Assembly: GCF_003967535.1 (NCBI RefSeq)
Contig: NZ_BIFR01000001.1
Coordinates: 3,347,001 to 3,411,000, forward strand
From: Tengunoibacter tsumagoiensis
GTDB lineage: Bacteria > Chloroflexota > Ktedonobacteria > Ktedonobacterales > Ktedonobacteraceae
Length of the DNA stretch: 64,000 nucleotides
Reading direction: 5' to 3'
The notes below the pieces were generated by a model that was not told where the DNA came from, searched no databases, and was given only the letters and a program-made list of their open reading frames with translations. Of the stretch, positions 8,362 to 17,300 are shown in pieces; the stretch's first letter is position 1, and each line of letters opens with the position of its first letter. A program made the translations under genes and the position numbers.

Positions 8362-9725
8362 AAAGAAGCGAGCGGTTGACGTCTACGAGCATCAAACCAG
8401 TTGCAGAGATAGGCCAGCGTAATAAACAGGAAGAGCGCATTTCGGAGGAAGACTACGGTGAAAAAGCCGTAAGGCATAATCATGATCTGTCCATCTATTG
8501 CACTGGGAACCTGAGCATAGAAAAAGGCATAAATGAATGTTGTGAGCAGCGAGAGCAGGCTCCAATTGAGCAGCCAGAAGCCACTACTGGCGCCCGCATA
8601 GGCCAGCAAAGGGATCAACCAGATAAGATATTGAGGGCTAAAGACTTTTCCCGTAGCGACAAACAGAAGAATAAGAGCAATACTGGCCTGCAAAAGATCA
8701 TAGCGCTGCTGATACTGTTGCCAGAGAATGACAAGTACTCCGATGATAAATCCGAGCGTCCCTAATCGTGACAACGGATCGGCCAGCGTACTTACAAAAT
8801 TGATTGAGCCATAAGTATAGATATTTCCCTGCCAGGGAGCTCCCACGAAATGCAAGAGCCAGAGCAGAGAGCCGCTCATTGCTTCGATCTGAAGGGGACG
8901 CTTGACAAAATACTGTACCTGACTCAGAATTGCGCCATCGACATTGAAAAGAGCAAAAAAACCAGTTACAGCGCCCAACAGCACCACAAAAAACACACAG
9001 TTGGCCCACTGCCAGTGCCGAATTGCGCGTATGAATTGACTCACCTGACCAGAGAATGTCACTTCTTCTGGAGCTCGCAGGCGACCTGTGCTGCGCTGCT
9101 CAGCCAGAAAGAGAGCAGGGAACAAGAGAATGGGATAGATCTTTAATAGGACACCGATAGCAAGTGCCAGATATGAGAGTCGCCAGCGTTGGCGCTCTGC
9201 GAACAGGACACAGAGAAGGGTGCAGAGAGCTGGAAGCAGATCATAGCGCATCAATACAAGGGCTGCTGCTCCAATCACGCTGTAAAAAATAAAGAGCCGG
9301 GCCGATCCTCGTGGCCCAAAACGCTCAAGCAGCCAGAAGATCAAGAGAAGTGTCAGGGCCATCAGACCGACAAACACATATTGGTAGAAAGAGATTGGAA
9401 ACAGGAGCGGAAGTGAGAAAGGAAGCAATGTAAGTGGGGGATATTCGCGTGGAAGCATCTGAAAAGCGAGTTGAGGCCCTGTAGTTGGAAGAAAGTGGCA
9501 TTGCACAGCTGGCACCCAGGAAGTCGCCTGTTTGCCAAACCAGAAGGTAAGGGCATAGCATTGATAGCGAGCGGGATCGGTTGTAGGCCAGAAGCACTGT
9601 CCAAAGCCAATGGCCAGGAGTAAAAGGAAAAGACAAGAGAGCCAGAAGCGTGATTGAGAAGTAGTCTGAGCAGAGAACCAGGTTGTGAGAAGCGTCTCTA
9701 GTGCATGTGCGCGTTTTCTTAGCAT
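8358..9725 (-). CDS. Polytopic membrane protein, GT87/DUF2029-like glycosyltransferase
   Basis: About ten hydrophobic segments, 455 residues. The pattern resembles the GT87/DUF2029 mannosyltransferases that use polyprenyl-phosphate-mannose: an early extracytoplasmic loop with a REYPPLTLLPF region, VLMRYDLLPALCTLL, LAIGVLLKIYPILLFPAL, and later GKVFSPQYLIWLIPLL. The APPR/KxYP-type loop is a family hallmark. The start is uncertain: ATG 9725 has no good ribosome site, and GTG 9731 or TTG 9764 are alternatives. Probably involved in cell-envelope glycan or glycolipid synthesis; the acceptor is unknown. Confidence 0.8.
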   Translation of the reverse strand: MLRKRAHALETLLTTWFSAQTTSQSRFWLSCLFLLLLAIGFGQCFWPTTDPARYQCYALTFWFGKQATSWVPAVQCHFLPTTGPQLAFQMLPREYPPLTLLPFSLPLLFPISFYQYVFVGLMALTLLLIFWLLERFGPRGSARLFIFYSVIGAAALVLMRYDLLPALCTLLCVLFAERQRWRLSYLALAIGVLLKIYPILLFPALFLAEQRSTGRLRAPEEVTFSGQVSQFIRAIRHWQWANCVFFVVLLGAVTGFFALFNVDGAILSQVQYFVKRPLQIEAMSGSLLWLLHFVGAPWQGNIYTYGSINFVSTLADPLSRLGTLGFIIGVLVILWQQYQQRYDLLQASIALILLFVATGKVFSPQYLIWLIPLLAYAGASSGFWLLNWSLLSLLTTFIYAFFYAQVPSAIDGQIMIMPYGFFTVVFLRNALFLFITLAYLCNWFDARRRQPLASF

Positions 9726-9769
9726 TTTCACTAATCTGCAAGATTCCTTTCGTCGGCCTTTCAAAGCAT

Positions 9770-9799
9770 TTGACGTTGTATCAAGCGTAGTGCTACAAT
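9770..9799 (+). promoter_or_regulatory. Probable promoter of the peroxiredoxin gene
   Basis: TTGACG (9770-9775) and TACAAT (9794-9799) with an 18-base spacer, about 155 bases before the peroxiredoxin start codon. The long leader is unexplained. Confidence 0.5.
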
Positions 9800-9953
9800 T
9801 TTGGACGGAGCGTCCTGGCGCCTGACAGTGTTACAACGTTGCTGCTTTATGCTAGGACGTGTGGGACTCAGCAATTGTCACAGCGCAAGCTTGAAACAGA
9901 GATATCTTGCATAGAGTAAAAAGACCAGAGCAGTATTGGAAGGATAGAGATTG

Positions 9954-10439
9954 ATGGATAGCAGAAATCGTACACAGACCAGAACACTCAAAGTTGGCGA
10001 TGTCGCGCCTGATTTTACTCTGAAATCCGCTCATGGTGAGCCCTGGCATCTGGCAGATCTGCGCGGAAAAAAGAACGTCGTACTGGCATTTGTTCCTTTT
10101 GCGTTTAGTAGCGTCTGTTCTGCGCAATTGCCATCGTATGAGGAAGAGCTCGAGCGCTTTAAAGATTTCGACACAGAAGTTGTGAGCATTAGCGAAGATA
10201 GCACCTATGCTTTGACTGCGTGGGAGAAGGCCATTAACACCTCATTCCCATTGCTCTCAGACTTTTATCCCCAGGGCCAGGTTGTGGACCTTTATGGTGT
10301 ACGTCACCCTGCTGGCATGGCTGAGCGAGCCCTCTTTGTCATTGATCGTGAGGGAGTTATCCGTTATATCGAAGTCCAGCACAGTCCAGGAGAAATGCCC
10401 AATAACGAAGACCTCTTCGAAGCACTGCGAAAACTCTAA
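9954..10439 (+). CDS. Peroxiredoxin, 1-Cys AhpE-like
   Basis: Thiol peroxidase of the thioredoxin fold that reduces hydrogen peroxide and organic peroxides in the cytoplasm. The peroxidatic cysteine is C55 in [13 protein letters not shown], so the usual PxxxTxxC motif is present as PxxxSxxC, a Ser for Thr change. The rest of the protein has no second cysteine, so the resolving thiol must come from another molecule. Arg is conserved in [13 protein letters not shown] 9954 has AAGGA nine bases upstream; the TTG directly before it is a less likely start. 161 residues is normal for the family. A perfect 18-bp terminator follows. Confidence 0.9.
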   Translation: MDSRNRTQTRTLKVGDVAPDFTLKSAHGEPWHLADLRGKKNVVLAFVPFAFSSVCSAQLPSYEEELERFKDFDTEVVSISEDSTYALTAWEKAINTSFPLLSDFYPQGQVVDLYGVRHPAGMAERALFVIDREGVIRYIEVQHSPGEMPNNEDLFEALRKL

Positions 10440-10457
10440 ATCTTTCTCCCTGCTACA

Positions 10458-10500
10458 TACAAAAAGTCTCTTACATTTGATCTGTAAGAGACTTTTTGTA
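10458..10500. terminator. Bidirectional intrinsic terminator, perfect 18-bp stem
   Basis: Arms 10458-10475 and 10483-10500 pair perfectly around a 7-base loop. The A-tract and T-tract at the base of the stem give a T-run on both strands, so it can end both the peroxiredoxin transcript and that of the convergent kinase gene. Confidence 0.88.
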
Positions 10501-10515
10501 CGTTAAAGAGGATCG

Positions 10516-11763
10516 TCAGTGTTCATAATACGCGAGTGTCCAGGCCGCCTTGAGCGGTGAGGCACTTTCGTTCTGGGGACGCTCTGTATCCACAAAAAGT
10601 GGAAGCACAATCCTGAACGTGCTCCCTTGTCCGGGAGCGCTCTGCACCTCCAGATGCCCGCCATGGCGTTCAATAATCTTACGCGAGATATAGAGACCCA
10701 ATCCAATGCCTGCTCGCGCGCCATTCTGTACCTCTACATTGGGCACACGATAAAATTGTTCAAAGATATGGGGAAGCTCATCAGCAGCAATACCAATGCC
10801 TTCATCGCGGATCGAGAGCGTTGCTTCATAGCCAACTTTTTCTAATGTCACCGTAATTGGTGTATGTGGGGCTGAATATTTTCGTGCATTGGACAGCAAG
10901 TTTAAAAGAACCTGTCCGATGCGCCCTGCATCAACCTCGACTTCAACCTGTTCACCCAGCAATTCACTCAGATGGGCGTGGAGAGAGCCAGCAGTATATT
11001 GATGGAGCAACGTGCCACATAACTCAACCAGATCACAGCGTTGGCGATGAAGTACAAACAGATTAGTCTCAATTAGCGATGTATCCAGGAGATCCTGTGT
11101 AAGAATCTCAGTGCGGATAATCGAACGTTCCATATCCTGTAAGCCTTGCATCACCATTGTGGATGACTCACCTTGTTGGAGTTGATGCTGAAGCAACTGC
11201 GCCATCCCCTTCAGATTTTCCAGAGGCGCCTTCAGCTCATGCGAAACGATGCGCAGAAACTTTTCCTTTGTCTCATTGGCCGCTTTTAGCTCACCTGTCC
11301 GCTTTTCGACAATCTGTTCAAGTGATTGAGCATGTAATTCGAGTGCAAGTTGTTGTTGCACAATGGTTTGACGCATCTGATGAGTCTGTAACGCCCGTTG
11401 GAGCGCAACCGTAAAAGAATCGCGATCAATAGGCTTAAGGATATAATCATAAGCTCCACTACGGATAGCCTGGATCGCAAGATTATGATCGCCATGGCCA
11501 GTAATCAGCAGAACGGGCACCTCTGGATTGAGTTCTTGAATCCGCCCTAAAAGCTCCAATCCATCCATACCAGGCATCTTCACATCACTGACGATGGTAT
11601 CGAATTTGTCTGTCTGCAGAGCCTCAAGGGCCTGAACCGCTGAACTAACCGTCGTCACCTGTACCCTGGGCATACGCAGATATACTACTTGTGGTAGCGC
11701 CTGAAGCAGAGCCTCATCGTCGTCTACGATGAGGATAGATGAATGATATTCTTCTTCTCTCAT
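10516..11763 (-). CDS. Response regulator-histidine kinase fusion (REC-HisKA-HATPase)
   Basis: 415-residue cytoplasmic signalling protein. An N-terminal receiver domain (residues 8-125) has the acidic pair near D14-D16, phospho-acceptor D60 (IVSDVKMPG), T88 and K110. A coiled-coil linker (about 130-165) leads to a HisKA domain with H175 in IVSHELKAPLENL, then a HATPase domain with the N box (LLNLLSNARKY), G1 box (DEGIGIA) and G2 box (GIGLGLYISRKI). There is no transmembrane segment or PAS domain, so the input is another kinase acting on REC or an unknown partner. No cognate response regulator gene is adjacent. Confidence 0.92.
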   Translation of the reverse strand: MREEEYHSSILIVDDDEALLQALPQVVYLRMPRVQVTTVSSAVQALEALQTDKFDTIVSDVKMPGMDGLELLGRIQELNPEVPVLLITGHGDHNLAIQAIRSGAYDYILKPIDRDSFTVALQRALQTHQMRQTIVQQQLALELHAQSLEQIVEKRTGELKAANETKEKFLRIVSHELKAPLENLKGMAQLLQHQLQQGESSTMVMQGLQDMERSIIRTEILTQDLLDTSLIETNLFVLHRQRCDLVELCGTLLHQYTAGSLHAHLSELLGEQVEVEVDAGRIGQVLLNLLSNARKYSAPHTPITVTLEKVGYEATLSIRDEGIGIAADELPHIFEQFYRVPNVEVQNGARAGIGLGLYISRKIIERHGGHLEVQSAPGQGSTFRIVLPLFVDTERPQNESASPLKAAWTLAYYEH

Positions 11764-11794
11764 AAGCTCATTTCTACCTGCTGTCTGTTTTTTT

Positions 11795-11845
11795 TAACAC
11801 GCAGAAACATTCGATCTCGTTTCGCCTGCTTCTTTGTGCGTGTTA
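11795..11845 (-). other. Leader hairpin upstream of the REC-kinase gene
   Basis: Arms TAACACGCA (11795-11803) and TGCGTGTTA (11837-11845) with weaker inner pairing, within the probable 5' leader of the kinase gene. On the minus strand it is followed by an A-run, not a T-run, so it is not a terminator. Function unknown. Confidence 0.35.
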
Positions 11846-12080
11846 GCTTGATTGATTGGATAAGACTGGCGAGTGCCAGAAATTCGTTATCATAGGTAAT
11901 ATGTAAGAAGACGAAAAAGAGGGAGCATTTGTTTCGATCCATCCTCCAATTATTGCGAATGGAAAAATAAAACCATACGTAAATACATGGCCAAAAATGT
12001 AACTATCCTGATATTCTTATAGTCAATAAAAATAAGTACAAGAAAATTAGCCTTATACTCATTTAGGAGCTTAGTAACCA
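11846..12080. other. AT-rich intergenic stretch, nothing assigned
   Basis: AT-rich sequence between the kinase leader and the palindromic region. Short hydrophobic frames exist on the minus strand but have no ribosome site or recognisable protein pattern. Confidence 0.4.
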
Positions 12081-12106
12081 ATGAAAAGGATAAAAGGAGG
12101 ACGATG

Positions 12107-12172
12107 ATGTTCAAACGCATGAGAGGTGTTCGCAAGGATTTTGCGGTAAGTAAAAGTTTTCCATGTGGTTAG
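12107..12172 (+). CDS. Possible 21-residue basic small protein
   Basis: A short frame (MFKRMRGVRKDFAVSKSF, then PCG and TAG) is preceded by an excellent ribosome site, AAAGGAGG at 12093-12100, six bases from the ATG. A nine-codon frame at 12081-12107 ends exactly where this one begins, like a coupled leader. Evidence for translation is only the ribosome site and the spacing, so this may equally be a remnant of a longer gene. Half of the frame is inside the left arm of a long imperfect palindrome. Confidence 0.3.
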   Translation: MFKRMRGVRKDFAVSKSFPCG

Positions 12173-12304
12173 AATAGAGAACATCACTGTCTGCCCAGGA
12201 TGCTTCCTCTCGTTTATTGAGAGAGAGCATCCAGTGCGGATAGTGATGGCACGAACCATCGAAGTAGAACTTATTGCACAAGAGATAAACTTCAGGCAAA
12301 ATCC
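12136..12304. repeat. Long imperfect palindrome (MITE- or RNA-hairpin-like)
   Basis: The core arms 12182-12213 and 12221-12252 pair over about 35 positions with six mismatches around a GTTTATT loop. More distant similarity continues outward (AAGTT/GTGGTT segments) to matching GGATTTTGC (12136-12144) and GCAAAATCC (12296-12304), the last of which is in the 3' end of the alcohol dehydrogenase gene. The arms are of unequal length, by about 20 bases. It could be a degraded miniature inverted-repeat element or a structured transcript end. Confidence 0.5.
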
Positions 12305-13308
12305 GCTTCCAGGACGATGCGATATTGAGCCTTTCCCGATTTTAAGCGATCAAAGGCTTCGTTAATCTGACTCATCTTATAGTGTTCCACCTGCGGCAAT
12401 ATATGATGACGTGCAGCGAAATCGAGCATATCAATCGTAGCTACAGGTGAGCCTGAAGGTGAAGCAGAGATGCTTTTCTGAGCATTAATGAGAGCTGGAA
12501 CAGCAACAGGTACTGGCTCCGCCACAGCCCCTACAAAATGCAGTCGTCCTCTGGGTGCTAATGCTCCAATAAAAGCCTGCCAATCGAGGCCGACATTGAC
12601 AGTGACCAGAATGAGATCCAACGAGTTAGCCATTGCGCGAATAGCATCGCTATCGCGGCTCGAGACAACATGGTTGGCCCCAAAGGACTTTGCTTCCTCA
12701 AATTTGGCTGGACTTGAGCTAAAGGCAGTGACATCACAACCCCAGGCCTCTGCAAATTTAACAGCCATATGTCCAAGTCCACCAATCCCAACGATGCCTA
12801 CTCGTTGCGTTGGTTGCACATCGAAGACATAGAACGGCGTAAAGACCGTGATGCCACCACAGAGAAGAGGGCCAGCGGCACTCTTATCCAGAGCCTCCGG
12901 AATAGGAATCACCCAGTCCCACTGTGCCCGTACACGCTCAGCAAAGCCACCATAATGGCCAACAATTGTAGCCTTCACTTCCGGGCACATATTCTGATTG
13001 CCAGAAAGACATTGCCGACAATGGAGACAGCTCTCAGCATTCCAACCAACACCCACGCGCTGACCAATACTCAACCCTTTTGCATCTCTGCCAAGAGCCA
13101 CCACACGACCAATGATCTCATGACCAGCAACGAGCGGATAGACAGAATATCCCCAATCATTGTTCAGGATAGAGAGATCAGAATGACAGAGCCCACAATA
13201 TTCAACCGCTATCTCAACCTCCTCATCGCCAAGTTCGCCAGCCTCATATTCAAATGGAACAAATTTGTCTTTCGCTTTATGAGCTCCCCAGGCACGTACT
13301 TTAGACAT
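12292..13308 (-). CDS. Zinc-dependent alcohol dehydrogenase
   Basis: Medium-chain dehydrogenase of the cinnamyl-alcohol-dehydrogenase/YahK group, 338 residues, interconverting aldehydes and alcohols with NADP(H). Catalytic zinc ligands are visible as CGLCHSD and GHEIIGRV, the structural zinc site as a cluster of four cysteines in CLHCRQCLSGNQNMC, and the Rossmann motif as GIGGLGHMAVKFA. ATG 13308 follows AAGGAG with a six-base gap; longer in-frame starts have no ribosome site. The gene's last codons form part of the right arm of the neighbouring palindrome. Confidence 0.92.
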   Translation of the reverse strand: MSKVRAWGAHKAKDKFVPFEYEAGELGDEEVEIAVEYCGLCHSDLSILNNDWGYSVYPLVAGHEIIGRVVALGRDAKGLSIGQRVGVGWNAESCLHCRQCLSGNQNMCPEVKATIVGHYGGFAERVRAQWDWVIPIPEALDKSAAGPLLCGGITVFTPFYVFDVQPTQRVGIVGIGGLGHMAVKFAEAWGCDVTAFSSSPAKFEEAKSFGANHVVSSRDSDAIRAMANSLDLILVTVNVGLDWQAFIGALAPRGRLHFVGAVAEPVPVAVPALINAQKSISASPSGSPVATIDMLDFAARHHILPQVEHYKMSQINEAFDRLKSGKAQYRIVLEADFA

Positions 13309-13527
13309 GAATATCTCCTTAAATCTCAGGTGAAGAAGGTCTGACCGTTTCCTGCCATCCTCAAAGTACAAGCTGCATACCGGATCGCTTGAGAATATCC
13401 GAAATACCAACAACCTGTAGTATTATTGATCGCTTGCTACAACGAATACATAACGAATTGAAGAAGAAGAGAGGAGACAGTGAGTGACCCCCAGCAGGGA
13501 TGGTATTCTCTCTTCCCAACTTTGCGC

Positions 13528-13533
13528 TATAAT
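13528..13533 (+). promoter_or_regulatory. Probable -10 box of the GrdB-like gene
   Basis: Consensus TATAAT 75 bases before the start codon at 13609, in the 300-base gap between divergent genes. No convincing -35 box. Nothing else stands out in 13309-13608. Confidence 0.4.
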
Positions 13534-13608
13534 GAGGATGAGTACATAGACAGCAGGCTGCCAAGCGTAGACTGAGACAAGCACAGTAAAAAGGATGAAA
13601 AGTAATTT

Positions 13609-14328
13609 ATGGCAATGTCAAAGCGATGCATCCCCTATACGCCACGTAATCGAGAAGTCAAAGAGAGCACGTTTGCGCTGATCACTACGGCAGGCGTGCA
13701 TCTACGAGAGCAGGAGCCATTTAATACAGATGGCGATAATAGCTGGCGGCTTATTCCTGGTGATGTGCAATCAGAGCAACTGATGGTTACGCATGAGCAC
13801 TACGATCATCGCGATGCCGATCAAGATATCAACTGTATTTTTCCCATTGACCGGCTCCGTGAACTGGCTGCGGAAGGCATTATCGCGGGTGTTAGTGATA
13901 AGCATCTCGGTTTTATGGGGTTTAGCCAGAACTTTCGCGATCTTTATGAGCGTGCAGCCCCTGAGATGGCAAAGATCATTGTGCGTTCAAAGGCAGATGG
14001 CGTTATTTTGACGGCGGGCTGTCCCCTATGTCATCGTGTCGTCTGTTATATTGCTCGTGAGGTGGAATCTGCGGGAATACCTACAGTGATCATCACAGTC
14101 GCCCCTGAGCACTCTCGTCCCGCTGGTCCGCCGCGTGCCATTGCTCCCGAGCATTTCAAATTAGGAAATAGTCTGGGCGGACCAGGACAGCATGATCTCC
14201 AACGAAAAGTGTTGTTAGATGCCCTACGGCGTTGGGAGACGCGTGAGGAGCCAGGACATATCTGGGAGATTGCCTATCCTGAGTACGATAGCAGCGATTG
14301 GCAGCCCATTGTCCTGACTGAAGGTTAA
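13609..14328 (+). CDS. GrdB/PrdB-like reductase family protein without selenocysteine
   Basis: 239 residues with similarity to the glycine/sarcosine/betaine reductase selenoprotein B and proline reductase PrdB family. In the clostridial enzymes this component binds substrate and forms a selenoether. Here the conserved segment ADGVILTAGCPLCHRVVC has Cys138, Cys141 and Cys146 and no in-frame TGA. It stands alone, without GrdA, GrdC/D or thioredoxin partners, so it is unlikely to carry out Stickland reduction; such stand-alone cysteine versions occur in aerobes and their role is unknown. The start could also be the ATG two codons later. The gene ends three bases from the convergent NACHT gene. 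Confidence 0.68.
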   Translation: MAMSKRCIPYTPRNREVKESTFALITTAGVHLREQEPFNTDGDNSWRLIPGDVQSEQLMVTHEHYDHRDADQDINCIFPIDRLRELAAEGIIAGVSDKHLGFMGFSQNFRDLYERAAPEMAKIIVRSKADGVILTAGCPLCHRVVCYIAREVESAGIPTVIITVAPEHSRPAGPPRAIAPEHFKLGNSLGGPGQHDLQRKVLLDALRRWETREEPGHIWEIAYPEYDSSDWQPIVLTEG

Positions 14329-14331
14329 GAT

Positions 14332-17300
14332 CTAATCATCCTCAAGACCATTCTCAAGCGAGAGAATGGCCGCCAGTGCCTTATCGGCAGACGTGCGAAC
14401 AGCTCGTGAATGAGGATCATGGCGTAAACGTAGCAATTGACGGATGATTGTATCAGGAATAGTACGTTGCAGGCTGCCAAAATTTTGTGCAGCCTGAGCA
14501 CGTACCTCCCAATCAGGCCCATCTAAGAGTTCACCCAGCCGGTTGATCCATCCGGGTTCGACCTGCTCTCTCGAGACATATTTAGTAACACAAACAATAA
14601 AGTAAGTGCTGAGCTGTTGAAAGAAACGGCCAGGCCTACTGCCAGCGAACAGAGAAACAGCCTCTTGTAAGATCTCAGGAATAATTTCAGGTTGGTGCTG
14701 CCTTAAAAGTTGGAAAGCAGCTAGTGCGAGATCTTCACGATTGCAGCCTACCACTGAGATAGCATACTCTGTCGCACGCAATGGATCTTTCTTGAAAAAA
14801 GCTTCGAGGATTATTTGTGGTGAGTGAAACTGATACATATCTTCTAACGCATTCCGAAAGATCTCAGCTGGGACCTGTTCAATGAGACCTGGTTGGGCCA
14901 ATGCCTGGATGGCAGTAAAGCGGATATTGTCATTTGATGCTGAGAGCAGACGCATAAATTCAGACATAGGGGCCTGCGCGCCCAGGCTCGATAACGCGCT
15001 GATAGCCTCCTGGCAGACGTACTCATTACTATCTTGTAGGCATTCGATGAGTGGTTGAATGGGTAGCTGTTCAGGGCGGCTCTGCAGGCATTCGATAGCC
15101 TGACGACGCACAGTTGAATCGGGGTCATGAAGTGTTATAAGTATGGGATCTAGTGAAATGGCTGCTGGATAATAGGCGAGGAGGATTAATATTCCAAGCT
15201 GGATATTTCTCATAGGATGTGTCAGCGCGATGAATAGTTGATCTAAGGAGATGTGGTGAAGTATATTTGGAATGCTCGCGCTCTCTTTGTTTAAATGCTG
15301 AAAAGCGTATAAAGCTAGAGACTCGACAACAAGCTTTTCTGGTAGGCGAATAAGCAAATCTGGGAAGAGATTGAGATGTTGGATGACATAAGATATGTTT
15401 TTGCACGAGAGATGTTCTAATGCTTCAGCAACAATCTCTACCGGAACAAGTTTTTCCTGCGCATTAAAGGCTTCAAAAAGTGGCAGATAGGTATCATAAT
15501 TTCGCCTGACCAGAATCTGTTGCAAAAATACATCGTCCGGCACATTCCCATACTTGCTTGCATTCACCAATGCTGCAATCACTATTCTACGGATCTCCTG
15601 ATTCTTTTTCTGACTCAGAGCATTGATGAGTATTGGGACTGGGGCAAGTTTTCCGGTCTGACTTAATGCGTAAGCAGCAGCACGTTGAATAGCAAAATTC
15701 GGATGCTCCAATAATGCCTGAGATAGCTGTTCAATAGGCGTGCGTTCTCCCATCGATCCAAGTACTTTTGCAACGGCAAAGGGGTGATCAGAGGCTGAGG
15801 TATACATGATTTGCAGCAACGTTTCGGCGGGAGTAAACTTGCTTACATTGATCAAGATATTTTCAAATAGCTCCTCCTCATCAAAATCAACGGATAGGGT
15901 AATCGCATTTTGGCGTTCTAGTAATCTTAGTACGCCAGCAACCGCTAACGCAGGATTACGCGCTCCTACTTTTCCCAGAGTAATAGCTGCTTCCCTGCAT
16001 ACCATTAAGCTTTCATCCAGAGTGGCGTTTAAGATTTCTTCAATTGGAGCTTCATCTGGATAGCGCCCCAGCAGTTTTGCAGCAGTGGCCCGGACCTCGT
16101 AATCCTGATCGTGAAGGGCTTCAACGAGAGGAGCTAATGGTGGTAGCACGCTGCACTTCGTCAGAATCCGTAATGCATGAATCCGCACCCAGGCATATCT
16201 ATGTGTCAGAAGATCTAAAAGATCTGTTTGCGATAGCTCATCAGCGCGTTTGCATAATTCTTCTGTGGCCGCCTCACTAACAGCCAATCGTTCATCAGTG
16301 ACGGCTTTGAGTATTATTGAAAGAGCGTCCTGAGACCCCCATTGTCCGAGAATACGTATTGCCCTGCAATAAGGAGGATCACACACATCCTCGACGATCT
16401 TTATACGCTCCTCGATCGTAAGACCAGCCTGCTTGTATGTCAGTAGCCATGTCGCTGTAAGTGGATTGCTGAAATGGTAGGGTTCACAAAGCTTTTTGAG
16501 CAAAAGAGCATGTGCTAGCGGATTTTTTTTGCGGCTGAATGCTTCCCTGATTTCTGATTGGTTCCGCCAATTCTGTTCATAGACAGCAAATAGTGTCTGA
16601 AGAGGGACACGTTCGGCTACTGACTTCTGGCTAAGTGCCTCTAACGCAGAAGAAATATAATTTGGGTTCTTAAGGAAGCGTATAAGTACGTCTATGGGGG
16701 CTCGATGACCCAACTTGCCTAATGCGAGAAGACTGCTAGTAACTATCTCTGGTTCTGGATCATTTGTGAATTGGATAATGAGATCCAGAGGAGCAATCTC
16801 GCCCAATGTCCCCATGACCTTGATAGCAGCTGCACGTACACATGTCTTAGAATCGTTGGCTGCCTGAATAATTGGGGCCAGTGGGACCGACTTTCCTAAC
16901 TGTTCCAATAGCGTGAGTGTCTCCTGGCGTATCATATAATCAGGGTCATTGAGGAGGTGAAGCAGTGGAAGGAGCGGCGCATTTCTCCCCTGTGCCTTCA
17001 AGACTTGTAGTACATTCTTGCGTACGTTTACCTCCTTATCATCGAGTAAGGTGAATAATCGCTCCAGGATGGCTGGAGATTTGTACTCACCCAGTGCTGT
17101 CACAGCCATTGCACGATGATTGGTAAGAGGATCATTGAGTTGGGCAAAGAGAAAATCGATTGCGGCTGGATGTTGTATTGAGGCAAGTATCTTAGCGGCA
17201 TAGAAAGAAGTTTTCCACTCTCCCTCATGCAAGGCAGTAAGGAGCTCCTGTAGAGGCAACTCCCTGGTAACAGCTATTGTTTGTAATATATCGGCTGCTA

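Noticed and set aside
8376..8765. Plus-strand 129-codon frame over the GT87-like gene
   Set aside because: Antisense to a protein with a consistent membrane profile; composition is highly charged and without domain signs.
11795..11845. Terminator reading of the leader hairpin
   Set aside because: The T-run precedes the stem on the plus strand and an A-run follows on the minus strand; no terminator geometry.
12165..12365. Short frames on both strands with similar translations (CxLS...ER/HP) in the palindrome
   Set aside because: The resemblance is a consequence of the inverted repeat; neither has a ribosome site.
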